64,000 nt of DNA from Arion vulgaris. Its lineage: Eukaryota > Mollusca > Gastropoda > Stylommatophora > Arionidae. Each line of letters begins with the position of its first letter. Within the stretch, counting starts at the first letter, position 1. Shown here piece by piece: positions 10,565-20,494 of this stretch. Made by a program: the position numbers and the translations under genes. A model generated the notes under the pieces. The model was not told the DNA's origin, ran no database searches, and worked only from the letters and a program-made list of their open reading frames with translations. Location: the NCBI GenBank assembly GCA_020796225.1, contig CM036775.1:2480893-2544892 (forward strand), in the 5' to 3' direction.

Positions 10565-10690
10565 ATAAATCTAATCACGAGTTGGATCAATCTAACATAT
10601 GCCAGCGAGAGTTGATCAATCCTAACATATGTCAGCGAGAGTTGGATCATCTACAATGCCAGCGAGTTGGATCAATCTAACATGTCAGCG
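10565..10690 (+). repeat. ~30-bp tandem repeat within LINE-A
   Basis: Four degraded copies of TCTAACATATGCCAGCGAGA plus GTTGGATCAA. The single-copy form is in LINE-A at about 61035-61060, so the array was made from the element. Confidence 0.85.
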
Positions 10691-10844
10691 ATAGTTGGAA
10701 AATGACTAAAGATATAGAAAGCAAGTTGAATGCATTTGAAAATAGATGTCTGCGAAAAATAATGAATATAAAATGGAACGAATTCAGGAGAAGTGATGAA
10801 ATCAGAGACATGTCTGAATCTTTTGAAAAGAGACTTAGGGATGT

Positions 10845-10995
10845 AAAGTTGTCACAGTCAAACACTTGCCCAAATGATCGTCTGTAAAGTTGTCACAGTA
10901 AAACACTTGCCAATTGATCGTCTGTAAAGTTGAAGAAAACGCACATACTCGAAGTTGTCACAGTAAAACACTTGCCAATTGATCGTCTGTAAAGA
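10845..10995 (+). repeat. ~40-bp tandem repeat (3 copies)
   Basis: Copies of GTTGTCACAGTAAAACACTT and GCCAATTGATCGTCTGTAAA. A reverse-complement single copy lies at 2113-2143, so the unit is dispersed too. Confidence 0.85.
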
Positions 10996-11309
10996 TGAAA
11001 AAGACCATATATATATAAGAAGGAGAAGATGGAGATATGTTGGAGATACCGTGAGAAGAAATGATCAAAGAATATCAAAGCAGGCATTGAAGTGGGATGC
11101 AGAGGGTTCAAGAAAGAAAGGACCCTGTAACGAACTTTGCTGAGAGAGGCAATAAATCTCGGTCTCAGTTTCATAGAAAAGATTGAGCGCGTTACCCAGG
11201 ATAGAGCGATATGGAGAAATTGCTTGTAGGCCCTATGTAACGTATAACGGTACGAGATGGATTCTTATTGTTGTGTAAATACGTAGTTCCCTTCTACATA
11301 GTTTTCTGC

Positions 11310-11550
11310 ACCTTGCTCATGTTTCTGTATTGCTACATGTTTCTGCAGTCATTGCTACATAGTTTACTGAGCCATTGCTACTAGTTATCAGTCATTGCTA
11401 CATAGTTTACTACTTGCTATGTTACTGTGCCATTGCTACATAGTTTTACTGCAGCCATTGCTACATGTTGATCATTGCTACATAGTTTTACTGCAGTCAT
11501 TGCTATAGTTGACTGCAATCATTGCTACATAGTTTGACTGTAGCCTTCCA
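11310..11550 (+). repeat. ~27-bp minisatellite
   Basis: About nine degenerate copies of CATTGCTACATAGTTTACTG with indels. Confidence 0.88.
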
Positions 11551-11807
11551 TTATATTGTGGACAATGGCAGACATTGAAATGTTAGAAATGTACATGAAA
11601 GGGTAGATCAATAGCCATTATGTGGTAGTTGGGATTGGGCTGACAAAGAGACGGACAGATTTGCTTGAAAACATGTGTCCTGTGATTGCGATGTAAATTG
11701 TGTACATAATTCAGGCTGTCGGCCGCCAGCGTGTTTATTCATACGTTGTATGTTTGTTTCGATTTGTTTGTTTTCTGGAATATGTTTGATCGTAAATTAC
11801 GTGTGTT
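11551..11807. other. No recognised feature
   Basis: AT-rich sequence. Nothing identified. Confidence 0.4.
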
Positions 11808-12260
11808 GTCGGGGCTCTGACTGGCAGCAAATAATAGTAACATTATAGATCGTGTACATTTATAGACTGCAAATATAGTAACACCTTATTTCTACAAGGC
11901 ATGTTGTAAGAGGCGACAGTGGTAGGGGCCTAGGAAGCCACCTAGTAAATGGGGGTCTATGTGGTTAAGTCCGTTGCCTTGTGAGTGGAAGATCGTGGGT
12001 TCGAATCCGGATCGCGCCGTTCTGTTCACGAGTGCAGTTTTTTTCAAGAGACCTCTAGGATTGTTGCTGGAGCTACGGAGTTCGTGCTTTGTGCAATACT
12101 CTCAGCAGCTGGCGTGCCATTTCTGAGGAGAGACACCGAGCCATACAGGGTAGAACGCGGTGCATTGAAGTCATTCCTTCGGCTTTAATGTCCTTTAAAA
12201 AAGTAGTAAATAAAAAGCGTGGCAGAAATCGAATGTGCTGTTCTACTTGTATTCTACTTC
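11808..12260 (+). mobile_element. Repeat G copy split by a SINE-1
   Basis: The G head (11808-11950) and the continuation AAATAAAAAGCGTGGCAGAA (12204-12260) are one copy interrupted by SINE-1. The 8-bp TAGTAAAT is duplicated on both sides of the insertion. Confidence 0.88.
11951..12203 (+). mobile_element. SINE-1, exact ends defined by target-site duplication
   Basis: 253 bp between two TAGTAAAT copies (11943-11950 and 12204-12211). The head carries box A-like GTGGTTAAGTCCGTTG and box B GGTTCGAATCC, so it is tRNA-derived. The body has CTGTTCACGAGTGCAG, and the 3' end is TTTAAAAAAG. It fixes the true boundaries of the family. Confidence 0.93.
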
Positions 12261-12261
12261 A

Positions 12262-12500
12262 TATCGACTACTCTTTGTGATTATTTGTATGCGATCTGAG
12301 CTTAAGAGCGATTATACGGTGTGCTAGTTATACGCCTACAAGTAGGCCAGCAAATTCAATTTTTGCAGTGTTTTTTTTTTTTACTAGAGCAGCTTCCCTA
12401 TGCTCCAACCTCATTCGCCTCTTACGACATGCCTTGTAGGTCTCAGTGTTACTATTCTTTGCTCCACTAGTAAGCCCCAGCAACTCACGGGCGAAACAGT
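12262..12500 (-). mobile_element. Repeat G, minus orientation
   Basis: Nearly full copy, tail-to-tail with the preceding plus copy. It shows GCCTACAAGTAGGC (a short hairpin) and CTCTTACGACATGCCTTGTA. Confidence 0.85.
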
Positions 12501-12709
12501 AGAATGTAAGTTTTAGATTTGAACCCCGTCCTTGTGGAGCGTCTGGTCGAATGGATTAGAGCGCGGGCTCCCATGCGGGAGACTCGGGTTTAATCCCCGA
12601 TAAAGCCAATACTTTTTTTTTCTATAGGGGCATAAAGAAAAAATCCTAACCTGAACAATGTCGCGACTACTGCACTATCATAATATTCCACAGACATATA
12701 TCTTCCGGT

Positions 12710-12874
12710 CAGTGGCGGCTCGTCATTAAGGGCCAGTGGGGCCGGGCCCCACCAAAACTAATGTATAACGTGTTGTTATTATTTTATAAGTTAAAATATA
12801 GCACCCAAAAACCATGATTTATCCGGAAATAAATGTTTGGCCCCACCAACAACAATTATCACGAGCCGCCACTG
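12710..12874. mobile_element. hAT-like MITE, 165 bp, with 8-bp target-site duplication
   Basis: Terminal inverted repeats CAGTGGCGGCTCGT and ACGAGCCGCCACTG match exactly. The 8-bp CTTCCGGT flanks it on both sides (12702-12709 and 12875-12882), the duplication length of hAT transposons. No coding capacity. A second copy is at 54141-54302. Confidence 0.95.
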
Positions 12875-13104
12875 CTTCCGGTTAAACCCTCGCCTCGTGT
12901 TCCGAAGGTCATGAGTTCCAATCCTGACTGTGACGTTCTGTTCACGAGTGTATTTTTTCAGAGAAACATAAGATTATTACCCGGGCTACTGGGTTTGTGC
13001 TTTGTGTAATACTCACGGCAGCTGGCGTGCCATTTCTGAGGAGAGGGACCGAGCTATATGGGATAGAACACGGTGCAATAAAGTCAATCCTTCGAGTTTA
13101 GACC
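12875..13104 (+). mobile_element. SINE-1 copy interrupted in its head by the MITE
   Basis: GGTTAAACCCTCGCCTCGTG, a degraded box B (AGTTCCAATCCTG) and CTGTTCACGAGTGTATTT match SINE-1. It lies inside SINE-2 and is itself broken near box A by the hAT-like MITE. Confidence 0.82.
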
Positions 13105-13159
13105 TTGTAGATCCCCCCTCCTGTCCTGCACCGCCTTAAACAGCGGTATTACAAGAAGT

Positions 13160-13390
13160 AACGAGAAGCGGCTGGCAGAATGGATAGAGCGCGGCCTCCA
13201 TGCAGGAGACCTGTGTTTAATTCACGGTAAGGCCAAGGATTTGTTTGTTGTTGTGGGCATAATGAAATATCCTACTCTGAACAGCGTCGCGGTGGCTGCA
13301 CTAGCCATTACATTTCTCAGGTTCTTGTCCCATCTGTCCTACACCGCCCTAAAAAGCGGTATTTCAGGGAGGGACAACGACAGTGGTTTT
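13160..13390 (+). mobile_element. SINE-2, uninterrupted copy
   Basis: Head AGAATGGATAGAGCGCGGCC and box B-like GTGTTTAATTCACGG, then GGGCATAATGAAATATCC, and an end with CACCGCCCTAAAAAGCGG. It gives the template used to recognise the split copy just upstream. Confidence 0.8.
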
Positions 13391-13789
13391 TTTTGTTTAT
13401 TTTAAGCCCGTCCTTTACAACCCAAGACAATCTGCTTGACCACCTCGTCCCATAGATCTCTTAGATGTGTATCCCTGAGAACTCCCACCGATTGTCAAAT
13501 GTCCATTTTATTAGACAAGCCTCTTTCATGTAATTTATTACCTAAAGATTCATGACTTGTTCTTTAGCCTCAAATGTCCAGAATAAGACAACACGGTTTC
13601 AATCTTGAGTAACATTATGTCCCAGAGGATATTCATTTGTTATACTCTCTGAGAGAAGTGACAGGAGAAGAGGTGATAGTGGGAAGAGAAGGAGTATTGC
13701 TGACAAAATAATAGAATGAGAGGAGGGTCTATGTAGCGTTGAGGCACGGCCATCACTAGATAACTAGGCCAGACCGGGAATCCTGACCT
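13391..13789. other. No recognised gene; dispersed fragment
   Basis: 13650-13740 resembles 15075-15160 (AGAAGAGGTGATAGTGGGAA-like, with AATAATAGAATGA), so a dispersed element of unknown type is present. The rest is unassigned. Confidence 0.4.
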
Positions 13790-14085
13790 AGATCAGAGAA
13801 GGAGGCTGGAGTGTATATATGTTTGATAAAACGATTCAAGCTGTTTTGCAATTTTACTCAATTTTGTGAGTCTATGGTTATTTATTGGTGAAAAATATTC
13901 ATAATATTGATATTCCTTATTGTTAAACTGAACTTGTTTCATAATATAACTTTTATTTAGCATTTTGTGTTGATTTTAAAATGAATTTGTCTACATACTC
14001 CAATACTGGAATGCGAGGTCACGTGGTGTAGTTGTGATCTGATTTTCCATAATTCTGACCCGAGTCCGAAGGCCTATAAGTTTAT
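13790..14085 (-). mobile_element. Repeat J (AT-rich, ~300 bp), minus orientation
   Basis: Shows the J hallmarks on the minus strand: a GGTCACGTG core near its start, TATGATGAAT-type stretches, and GAGTAAAATTG. Copies: 22030 (plus), 22345 (minus), 45185 (plus), 59935 (plus). Class unknown. Confidence 0.83.
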
Positions 14086-14094
14086 AGTTGGCTG

Positions 14095-14325
14095 TGGTAG
14101 AGGCTAGCATCAATAAATAGTGATCATGTGTTAGGGGCTTTCAGAAAAATAAATTACCAAACACATGATTCGAACCACAACCCCTTATTTCTAACGGCGG
14201 CACCCATTACCTAGTCATACAGACCACGGCACCCATTACCTAGTCATACAGACCACGGCACCCATTACCTAGTAAACGCTTACAAGACCACGGCACCCAT
14301 TACCTAGTCATACAGACCAGCGTTT
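14095..14325 (-). mobile_element. SINE-6 copy with tandem expansion of its head
   Basis: On the minus strand, GTGGTTCGAATCATG is a box B-like sequence after a head AGGTAATGGGTGCCG. The head segment CGGCACCCATTACCTAGTCA is repeated about four times at 14197-14325. A related pair is at 20850-21170. Confidence 0.72.
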
Positions 14326-14344
14326 TTTAAGAATAGAACCTGGA

Positions 14345-14545
14345 GAAATAGCTGGTCGTAATTTTTTTCCGATCCAGAAGCACTTGAGCTTTTCAGCTCT
14401 TCAGTTCGGTGCCACGTTCACCGTAAATCTGGAGAACATGTGGCTTTTATGCCAGCCCGCGGAATTGAACCGCACTGAATTGAACCGCTTGTCACTCGTC
14501 GTCCACCTCGCTATGAACACGCTGGACAGGCGGGCGGTTGTGTTC
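14345..14545 (-). mobile_element. SINE-4 (poly-A tailed), minus orientation
   Basis: Minus strand: tRNA-like head with GTTCATAGCGAGGTGGACG (box A region) and GGTTCAATTC (box B), internal AACCACATGTTCTCCAGATT-type body, and a 3' end CTTCTGGATCGGAAAAAAAT. A local duplication (GAATTGAACCGC) sits at box B. Other copies: 18055, 45688, 59650. Confidence 0.85.
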
Positions 14546-14549
14546 TTTA

Positions 14550-15065
14550 AAACGCTCGTATGTAGGGACGAGGCAATGGGGGCTTGGGAGTATCTGTAGC
14601 GTAGAGTCTAGGTGCTCGTATGTAGGGCGAGGCAATGGGGGCTTGGAGTATCTGTAGTGTAGAGTCTAGGTGCTCATGAGGCGACATGGGCTTGGAGCTA
14701 ATGGAAAGCTAGGTTCTCTCCCTCGTTGAACCGCCAGAATATTTCCCAGAGATCCTGATTTCAGTGTAGGTGAGATCGAATTCCAAGTCCTATCGGAGTC
14801 GGACGATAAAACGTAGGTACCGTGTTCAATTTGAGCACGTAAAAGAACACTAAGATAACTCAAAATCCAGAAGAGGAGGCTGGAAAGACGCTGCCCGGAC
14901 AAAATTCATTAGAAAAAGATTTTAAATGAAAATTCCTACAAAACATCTTCAAAATTATATCTGGAGCCTTCACTGTTGCACTGACATCTTCCTGTGTAAG
15001 AAAGAGATCGGAGCACACATGGTTACTCACCGAAGTTCAATGATGATGGTTCTATCAATCAATGA
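14550..15065 (+). mobile_element. SINE-3 copy with repeated tRNA-like head
   Basis: 14550-14690 contains about three ~55-bp copies of the head (GTGCTCGTATGTAGGG and TCTGTAGCGTAGAGTCTAGG). The body (14740 onward) and the 3' end with ATCAATCAATGAAC follow. Confidence 0.83.
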
Positions 15066-15382
15066 ACTCTGAAGGAAGTTACAAGAGGAGATGTGAGATT
15101 GAGAGAAGATGGAATATTGCAGATAGAATAATAGAATGAAAGAGAATATGGAATAAACGATACATGAAAACTCGATCTACGGAAAGATAAATGATGTACG
15201 CTATTTTGTCAGAGAAAGACAACTAGCAGATTAGAATGAGGAGGAGAGGTGCTGCAGGCGCACTCATGTAAGGATATACAGTGGCGCCAGGGTCAGTGAG
15301 CTGGCACTGATCAAGATCCTACCTCACCTCCAAGTGGTGGCACTGGTAACAGACTGTCTGGCTAAACGGGTAAGGATCGAAG
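15066..15382. other. No recognised gene
   Basis: 15075-15160 is the second copy of the dispersed fragment seen at 13650-13740. Otherwise nothing is identified. Confidence 0.4.
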
Positions 15383-15760
15383 GATCACTCAATCAAGTGC
15401 CATGCCTGCCGGCAGGCGATCATGTCTCTCCACAACTCTCTTTGCTTGGTGCATGTAATCAGTTCTGACGTTGATATTTTGTCGAACCATGATGTCAGGC
15501 CATCCAACATCTTCTCCTCTGTCTTCCACGATCTCTCCTTCCCTGAATTTTACCTGCTGTCACCAGAATGTTCTAAACCTTCTCTTCGCATTATATGCCC
15601 GAAGAACCTTGATTGTCGGATTCTTATTCTTTTGATGCGGTTTCTTTGTGTGCAGACCTGATTTAAAACCTCCACATTTGTTTTCTTTGCTGTCCATGGA
15701 ATTTTCAACATTCTTCTGTAAAACCACATCTCTGTGGCTTTCAATGATAGTATTGATTGT
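15383..15760 (-). mobile_element. LINE-F 3' end, minus orientation
   Basis: The minus strand encodes KATEMWFYRRMLKIPWT (about 15740), then IRIRQSRFFGHIMRREGLEH (about 15575-15630), and a final piece about 15480-15400 ending with the GRHGT-like tail near 15395. This is the part after the RT domain. Frameshifts break it. Confidence 0.88.
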
Positions 15761-15876
15761 TTGTTCATTGATTGAAGGATAGCTACTTGGAATTGGTAGA
15801 AGGGTGGGTGCATACATGTACGTTTTGAAATCTGATCGCAATACAGACGATGAGAACTTCAAAAAATGCGCCTACG

Positions 15877-15940
15877 CGTCTCTCCTGTCCGATAGTCAAC
15901 TCTCCTGTCCGATAGTCAACTCTCCTGTCCGATAGTCAAA
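15877..15940 (+). repeat. 20-bp direct repeat, 3 copies
   Basis: CTCTCCTGTCCGATAGTCAA occurs three times in a row. Confidence 0.95.
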
Positions 15941-16019
15941 GATGACTATTCAAAGTGTCGCCCGTGTGGTTGCCGTGGCCTGCCTTCGGGGTACAAATAT
16001 AACCACTAATACCTTCCAC

Positions 16020-16115
16020 ATGCAGTTTTAAGGGTTTTAAAGCCGAAGGGTTGATTTCATTGCACCGGGTTTTACCCCATATGGTTCGGTTCCTCTCAGC
16101 AGAAATGGCAGATCC
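16020..16115 (-). mobile_element. SINE-1, 3' part, minus orientation
   Basis: TTTTAAAGCCGAAGGGTTGA and TTGCACCGGGTTTTACCCC match the minus-strand 3' half of SINE-1. The head is missing. A short G/H-like head piece precedes it at about 15960-16010. Confidence 0.7.
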
Positions 16116-16199
16116 ACATGTTGTCTTCAGCGAAAGTGGAGGTTTAGCGTGGGACTAGCTATCCCACCTTGTAAAAACACTTAGCTTTAAATAACCACG

Positions 16200-16835
16200 A
16201 CCAAGTGATGAAATCAGAGATATGTCTGGTCAACCACTAGTGACAACTGTTATAAGAAAGAGAAGATGGAGATATGTCTGGTCAACCACTAGTGACAACT
16301 GTTATAAGAAGAGAAGATGGAGATATGTCTGGTCAACCACTAGTGACAACTGTTATAAGAAAGAAGATGGAGATATGTCTGGTCAACCACTAGTGACACT
16401 GTTATAAGAGAAAGATGGAGATATGTCTGGTCAACCACTAGTGACAACTGTTATAAGAAGAAGATGGAGATATGTCTGGTCAACCACTAGTGACAACTGT
16501 TATAAGAAAGAGAAGATGGAGATATGTCTGGTCAACCACTAGTGACAACTGTTATAAGAAAGAGAAGATGGAGATATGTCGGGCACAACTTGAGGAGAAA
16601 TGATCAACGAATATCAAAGCAGGCATTGAAGTGGGATGCAAAGGGTTCAAGAAAGAGGTCGACCTAAGGAGACCCTGAAGCGAACTTTGCTGAGAGAGGC
16701 AAGAAATATCGGTCTCAGTTCCATGGAGGAGATTGAGCGAGTTGCCCAGGATAGAGCGGTATGGAGAAATTACTTGCAGGCCGTATGTAACGTATAACGG
16801 TACGAGAGGAATTATTATTATTATTAAGTGCATGA
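16200..16835 (+). mobile_element. LINE-A 3' end with 52-bp internal array
   Basis: Encodes MSGQPLVTTVIRKRRWRYV repeated, then the single-copy SKQALKWDAKGSRK region and the terminal ACGTATAACGGTACGAGAGG followed by (ATT)n. The tail microsatellite is typical of 3' ends of non-LTR elements. Confidence 0.9.
16205..16580 (+). repeat. 52-bp tandem repeat derived from LINE-A
   Basis: Seven to eight copies of GATATGTCTGGTCAACCACT plus AGTGACAACTGTTATAAGAA, most 49-52 bp apart. The unit is single-copy in LINE-A at 61160-61220 and 20525-20585. Confidence 0.95.
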
Positions 16836-17265
16836 GAGCTTGAAAGACCTTGGTTGAGGACCTATGCCTCCTTGGAGGTGAAAGGGATAAAGAAGGAGAA
16901 GGAGAGAGGAGTTTTACTCATTACGATAACAAAGAAGAGTCGGCTATCCATGATTTCTGACTCGATGACGAAAAATAGCGACGTGAAAGTGCAAACCGAG
17001 ACTGAAACGAGGGAAAGAATACAAGAAACCAAATTTAGAAACTATGGTGCTGGTAATATGTGGATATATTTGGCAACAGAGATCGATACATGAACTCGTA
17101 TCAATGTCTATTGAATGAGAGACTCACAAATCTTGATATTAAACGATGGAAAATACGACCATCTGATCTCAACGCAGTTTTCAATTGAAGAAATGAAGCG
17201 TGTCTAAAGAAATGAATGATTTCTTCATATATTTTGTGAAGTCTTACTAGTGCTAGTAAATTTGA
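16836..17265. other. LINE-J scrap and unassigned sequence
   Basis: 16840-16905 resembles the LINE-J 3' terminus (TTGGTTGAGGACCTATGCC). A 79-residue frame follows (16854-17093) with no known motif. The rest is unassigned. Confidence 0.45.
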
Positions 17266-17269
17266 TATA

Positions 17270-17480
17270 AATCTGCTGCAAAGCCGCTGCCTGTGAAAAT
17301 TTCATTAAAATGTAATTGCTACAAACGCTTTTAACAATTAAAATTATATAGGGGACATCGCCGGTGATACGGAGTTTGTGCACTGTCGCTGAGATCTTCA
17401 TTTGTAAGAAAGAGATTGGATCACATATCTCTATTCCCAGAAATGCATTGATAATAGTTCAACCAATCAATCGAAATCAG
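17270..17480 (+). mobile_element. SINE-3, 3' part
   Basis: GCAAAGCCGCTGCCTGTGAA, GGGGACATCGCCGGTG and GTTCAACCAATCAATCG follow the SINE-3 order. The tRNA-like head is absent. Confidence 0.75.
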
Positions 17481-17699
17481 TAAATATATTTGTTTAAAAA
17501 ATCTGCAATGAAAAACTGACAGAGTTAGAAACAATTTCAACAGTATGTTCCATTCTTTCTTTTTCGTCTTCATTATTTTTACTTCTTCATCTTCTCCTTG
17601 TTCATATTTCTTCTCCTTCTTTTTCCTCTTTCTTCATGCTTATTCTTTCTCCCCGTTATCAATCATAAGACACTAACAAATGTCCTCTTGTTCTCTGCC
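17481..17699. other. Pyrimidine-rich, no feature
   Basis: T- and CTT-rich stretch (17540-17660). Nothing else seen. Confidence 0.4.
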
Positions 17700-17870
17700 A
17701 GCATTTACTTCTTTATAGAAGTGTTGGGGGTGAATATGTAGTGATCTTGTGTGCTTGTTCTAAGGCACTTTGTAAGCTGTTATTCATTTTCTTAAGGCTG
17801 TTCTTGGTGCCATCACTCCATCTTTTGCGTGGTCTTCCTCTTGCTCTGTACTCGTTATATTTAAAATGCG
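17700..17870 (-). mobile_element. LINE C-terminal scrap
   Basis: The minus strand near 17860-17815 reads as an arginine-rich 'RGRPRKRWSDG'-like piece, a hallmark of LINE C-termini, followed by about 45 codons. Family unassigned. Confidence 0.6.
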
Positions 17871-18054
17871 CTGAGTACAAGATTTACTACTTTAGTTTTT
17901 AGCGGTATCTCTTGATGATACAAGAACATAAAATTCGAATTGCAAGTAAGTTTTTATTGAATATGTTGTTGCAAACAATGTCAGATGTACATAAACAAAA
18001 GAGTTAGCAATAACAGTTCACAATTTACGATACAAGAATCCTCATCAAATAGCA

Positions 18055-18265
18055 TGTCCTGAGCAGAACTTTTCTTTCAGCTCTTCGGCTCGGTGCCATG
18101 GACATCGTAACCCTACGGTTCGGTGCCACGAACACCGTAAATCTGGGGAATCTGTGGCTTTTTCTGCCAGCTCGTGGAATTGTACCCGCACTCAAAGAGG
18201 GCTTGTCACCCACAGTCCAACGCGCTACGAACACGCTGGGCAGGCGGGCGAGCAGAACTTTACCA
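18055..18265 (-). mobile_element. SINE-4 copy, minus orientation
   Basis: Well-preserved copy: minus strand CCCGCCTGCCCAGCGTGTTC, box B-like GGGTACAATTCCACGAGC, and 3' end AAGAGCTGAAAGAAAAG. The overlapping 60-145-residue frames on both strands are shadows. Confidence 0.85.
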
Positions 18266-18334
18266 CCCCAACAGTCCTTCGGAATTTCTCTCTCATAGGC
18301 CAGATGTTCCGCCTCTGTTGTCATCAGTTCAAAC

Positions 18335-18590
18335 CATCATTTACATCCTGAATAGATATTCTCCGTGGTCTTCCTCTTCTCTTCTTCTCTTTGTAGGTAT
18401 GCCTTCTTCCACCATGGTCTTCTCCAGCCCTTTGCGTCCATTTATATATCCAAAATACTTCAATTTTCTTATTTGTAGCATTAGCCAGTTTTCTCCGATT
18501 TTGAGCTCTCTCTGGACAGATCCACCTGTTCTCTTCTTTGACCATGGCACACACTCTTCTGCAACACCCATAATCAAAAGCATATTTATA
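18335..18590 (-). mobile_element. LINE-L C-terminal remnant
   Basis: Minus strand encodes LQIRKLKYFGYINGRKGLEK and TMVEEGIPTKRRR, matching the copy at 19625-19800. This is the post-RT 'RKLRYFGH...RGRPRR' segment of non-LTR elements. Confidence 0.82.
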
Positions 18591-18732
18591 TGTTTTTCCA
18601 CTGCCTGTTAAATAACACAAGAATACATCTTCAAATAAAAACATGGGCTCCTGGAAAACGATGTGGACAACACTCTACGCTAGTGACTAAGGGCCGTGGA
18701 AATTCTCAGACTCACCCCCTTCCTAAAATAAA

Positions 18733-19545
18733 CCCAAGTCAATACAATATTCCATGATCAGAGTATAATTTACAACAACGAAAACAAACTTCAACAACAC
18801 ATAAATGCCCTGCAAACCACATGCGAAAAATATGACATGAAAATTAACACCTCCAAAACAGAAGTCATGACAATAAGCAGGTCAACAGGTCAACTAAATA
18901 TACACGTGAATAATGTCAAAATACAACAGACTCCAGAATTCAAATATCTCGGAGTATATTCACAGCAGATGGAAAGATGGACAGAGAAATCGAGACTAGA
19001 TGCCAGAAGGCAAATGCAGTGACATACCAACTGTCACCACTATTAAAACATCCAAGCATTAACATGGCAGTCAAACGACAACTGATAAACTGCATATTTA
19101 TTCCAACTCTCTGCTATCAGTGCCAAACATGGCCCCTGACTAAGACACAAGAAAGAAAGATTACAACATGTGAAATGAGATGTCTACGAAAAGCTGTCAA
19201 CGTTACAAGGCGAGATAGAGTGAGAAACGAGAATATCAGAAGCATCGTTGGTACTATACCATGCATACAGTACATCGAGAAGCAAATATTCAAGTGGTTC
19301 GGCCATTTAATGAGAATGGAACCACATTTACTACCATCACGTGCCTATAATAATCGACACTCAGGGCGCAGAGCACGAGGCAGGCCAAGAACAAGATGGA
19401 TAGATAACATCTCAGAGTCCCTGCGAAAGCATGGACTGACAACGTCAAGCGCAACACACCTGGCACAAGATAGAAACTAACTCTCCCCACGACGCTTCAC
19501 CTGCAAATGTGGTTAAGATAAGATAAGATAAGATAAGATAATACA
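18733..19545 (+). mobile_element. LINE-B: end of RT domain to 3' terminus
   Basis: About 18733 matches the FADDQ catalytic box region in damaged form (FHDQS). Then KTEVMTISR and FKYLGVY mark the last RT motifs, a frameshift at about 18965, then a long frame (18977-19480) with CYQCQTWPLTK, CEMRCLRKAVNVTR, KWFGHLMRME and RARGRPRTRWIDNI, and the stop. A (TAAGA)n tail (19515-19545) closes it. It is the longest LINE open frame in the window. The rest of the RT and the endonuclease are missing. Confidence 0.93.
19515..19545 (+). repeat. (AAGAT)n microsatellite, LINE-B tail
   Basis: Six copies of a 5-bp unit at the 3' end of LINE-B. Such tails mark the 3' ends of non-LTR insertions. Confidence 0.93.
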
Positions 19546-19624
19546 ATATTTTTCCCCATTTCTGAGGGTACGCTTGGAGAATTGTACAGGGCAGAAGAAT
19601 TTATGCCATTTTGTCCGAAGCTGT

Positions 19625-19800
19625 CACCGCGCGTCTGTATCATCCATTAAATTCTGAATCCATTTTCTCCGTGGTCTTTCTCTTCTTCTCTTTGCCGGTA
19701 TGCCTCCTTCCATTATTGTCTTCTCCAGCCCCTTGTGTCTTTTTATATGTCCAAAATATCTCAATTTTCTCTTTCTTATTTGTAGCATTTGGTCACTGCT
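19625..19800 (-). mobile_element. LINE-L C-terminal remnant
   Basis: The minus strand reads LQIRKRKLRYFGHIKRHKGL, then EKTIMEGGIPAKRRRERPRR and WIQNLMDD, a clear LINE C-terminal motif set. The copy is truncated both ends. Confidence 0.87.
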
Positions 19801-19879
19801 ATGAAGGAAAGCAATGGAGACTACCTTCCACGACAATGTCTAGAAAACTAACAGTAATATGGAACACGGTATTCTATCA

Positions 19880-19880
19880 A

Positions 19881-19932
<52 letters not shown>
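19880..19932. repeat. (AT)n microsatellite
   Basis: Uninterrupted AT dinucleotides over about 50 bp. Confidence 0.98.
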
Positions 19933-19933
<1 letters not shown>

Positions 19934-20494
19934 GGTCATACCACTTCATCGGGAATTTCCCATTAACCGACTGAGCCGAACAAGCTTCTGTTGCAGGTGG
20001 CTGTAATATAAGAGTATACAAGTAATACTGGCAACAGAAATGTAGATTTGAACACAAACCTTCTGGAAATGAACACAAGCAGTTTTATATACACAAGCAG
20101 AAAAGGTTTACTGTAATATAATTAACTATGACATTCTTAAGTAAGTGGACCTGGTTCAAACTTCGCGACAGGCAAGTTTGGAAGCAAATTAGTACACTTA
20201 GATTTTTACGAACGATAAAAAAAGACATCACCGTTCAGAAAGCAATGGCGAACTACTGAACATTAAAGTGGTGCCTAGAAAATCGACGACTTGTTTACTG
20301 TTGTTGTTGGCTAAGTCCTGTAAAGGATATGCCACGATTTTCATTCCCCCATTCTTAAGTATAGTGGTGTCACGTGTATTTTATTTAAGTACGGGGTTTC
20401 CATCCATTTAGGTAGGGAGGGGGCAGGGGGCCATTGGAAAATATATTATATCTGGTTTGTTCTTAAGTATGATCAATAAATAGATAGTAAGCAA
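19933..20494. other. No recognised feature
   Basis: No gene, no family of this window recognised. Confidence 0.4.

Larger units (their letters stand above)
10545..11265 (+). mobile_element. LINE-A 3' end with two internal tandem expansions
   Basis: Encodes KLNAFENRCLRKIMNIKWNE (10724 onward), then, after an unrelated-looking array, the RRWRYVG region and the end TAACGTATAACGGTACGAGA. LINE-A is a non-LTR retrotransposon; here only the part after the RT domain survives. Two arrays interrupt it (10565-10690 and 10845-10990). Confidence 0.83.
12533..13155 (+). mobile_element. SINE-2 copy, interrupted by nested insertions
   Basis: Head 12538-12608 is tRNA-like, with a well-formed T-arm TCGGGTTTAATCCCCGA (box B), but the anticodon arm does not fold properly, so it is a SINE rather than a tRNA gene. 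The body continues to about 12700 and resumes at 13105-13155 (CTGTCCTGCACCGCC and AGCGGTATTAC). The gap holds SINE-1 and an hAT-like MITE. Confidence 0.8.

Noticed and set aside
12538..12608. A functional tRNA gene
   Set aside because: The T-arm is good but the anticodon arm does not form a normal 5-bp stem with a 7-base loop, and the same head occurs with the same downstream body at 13160, so it is a SINE.
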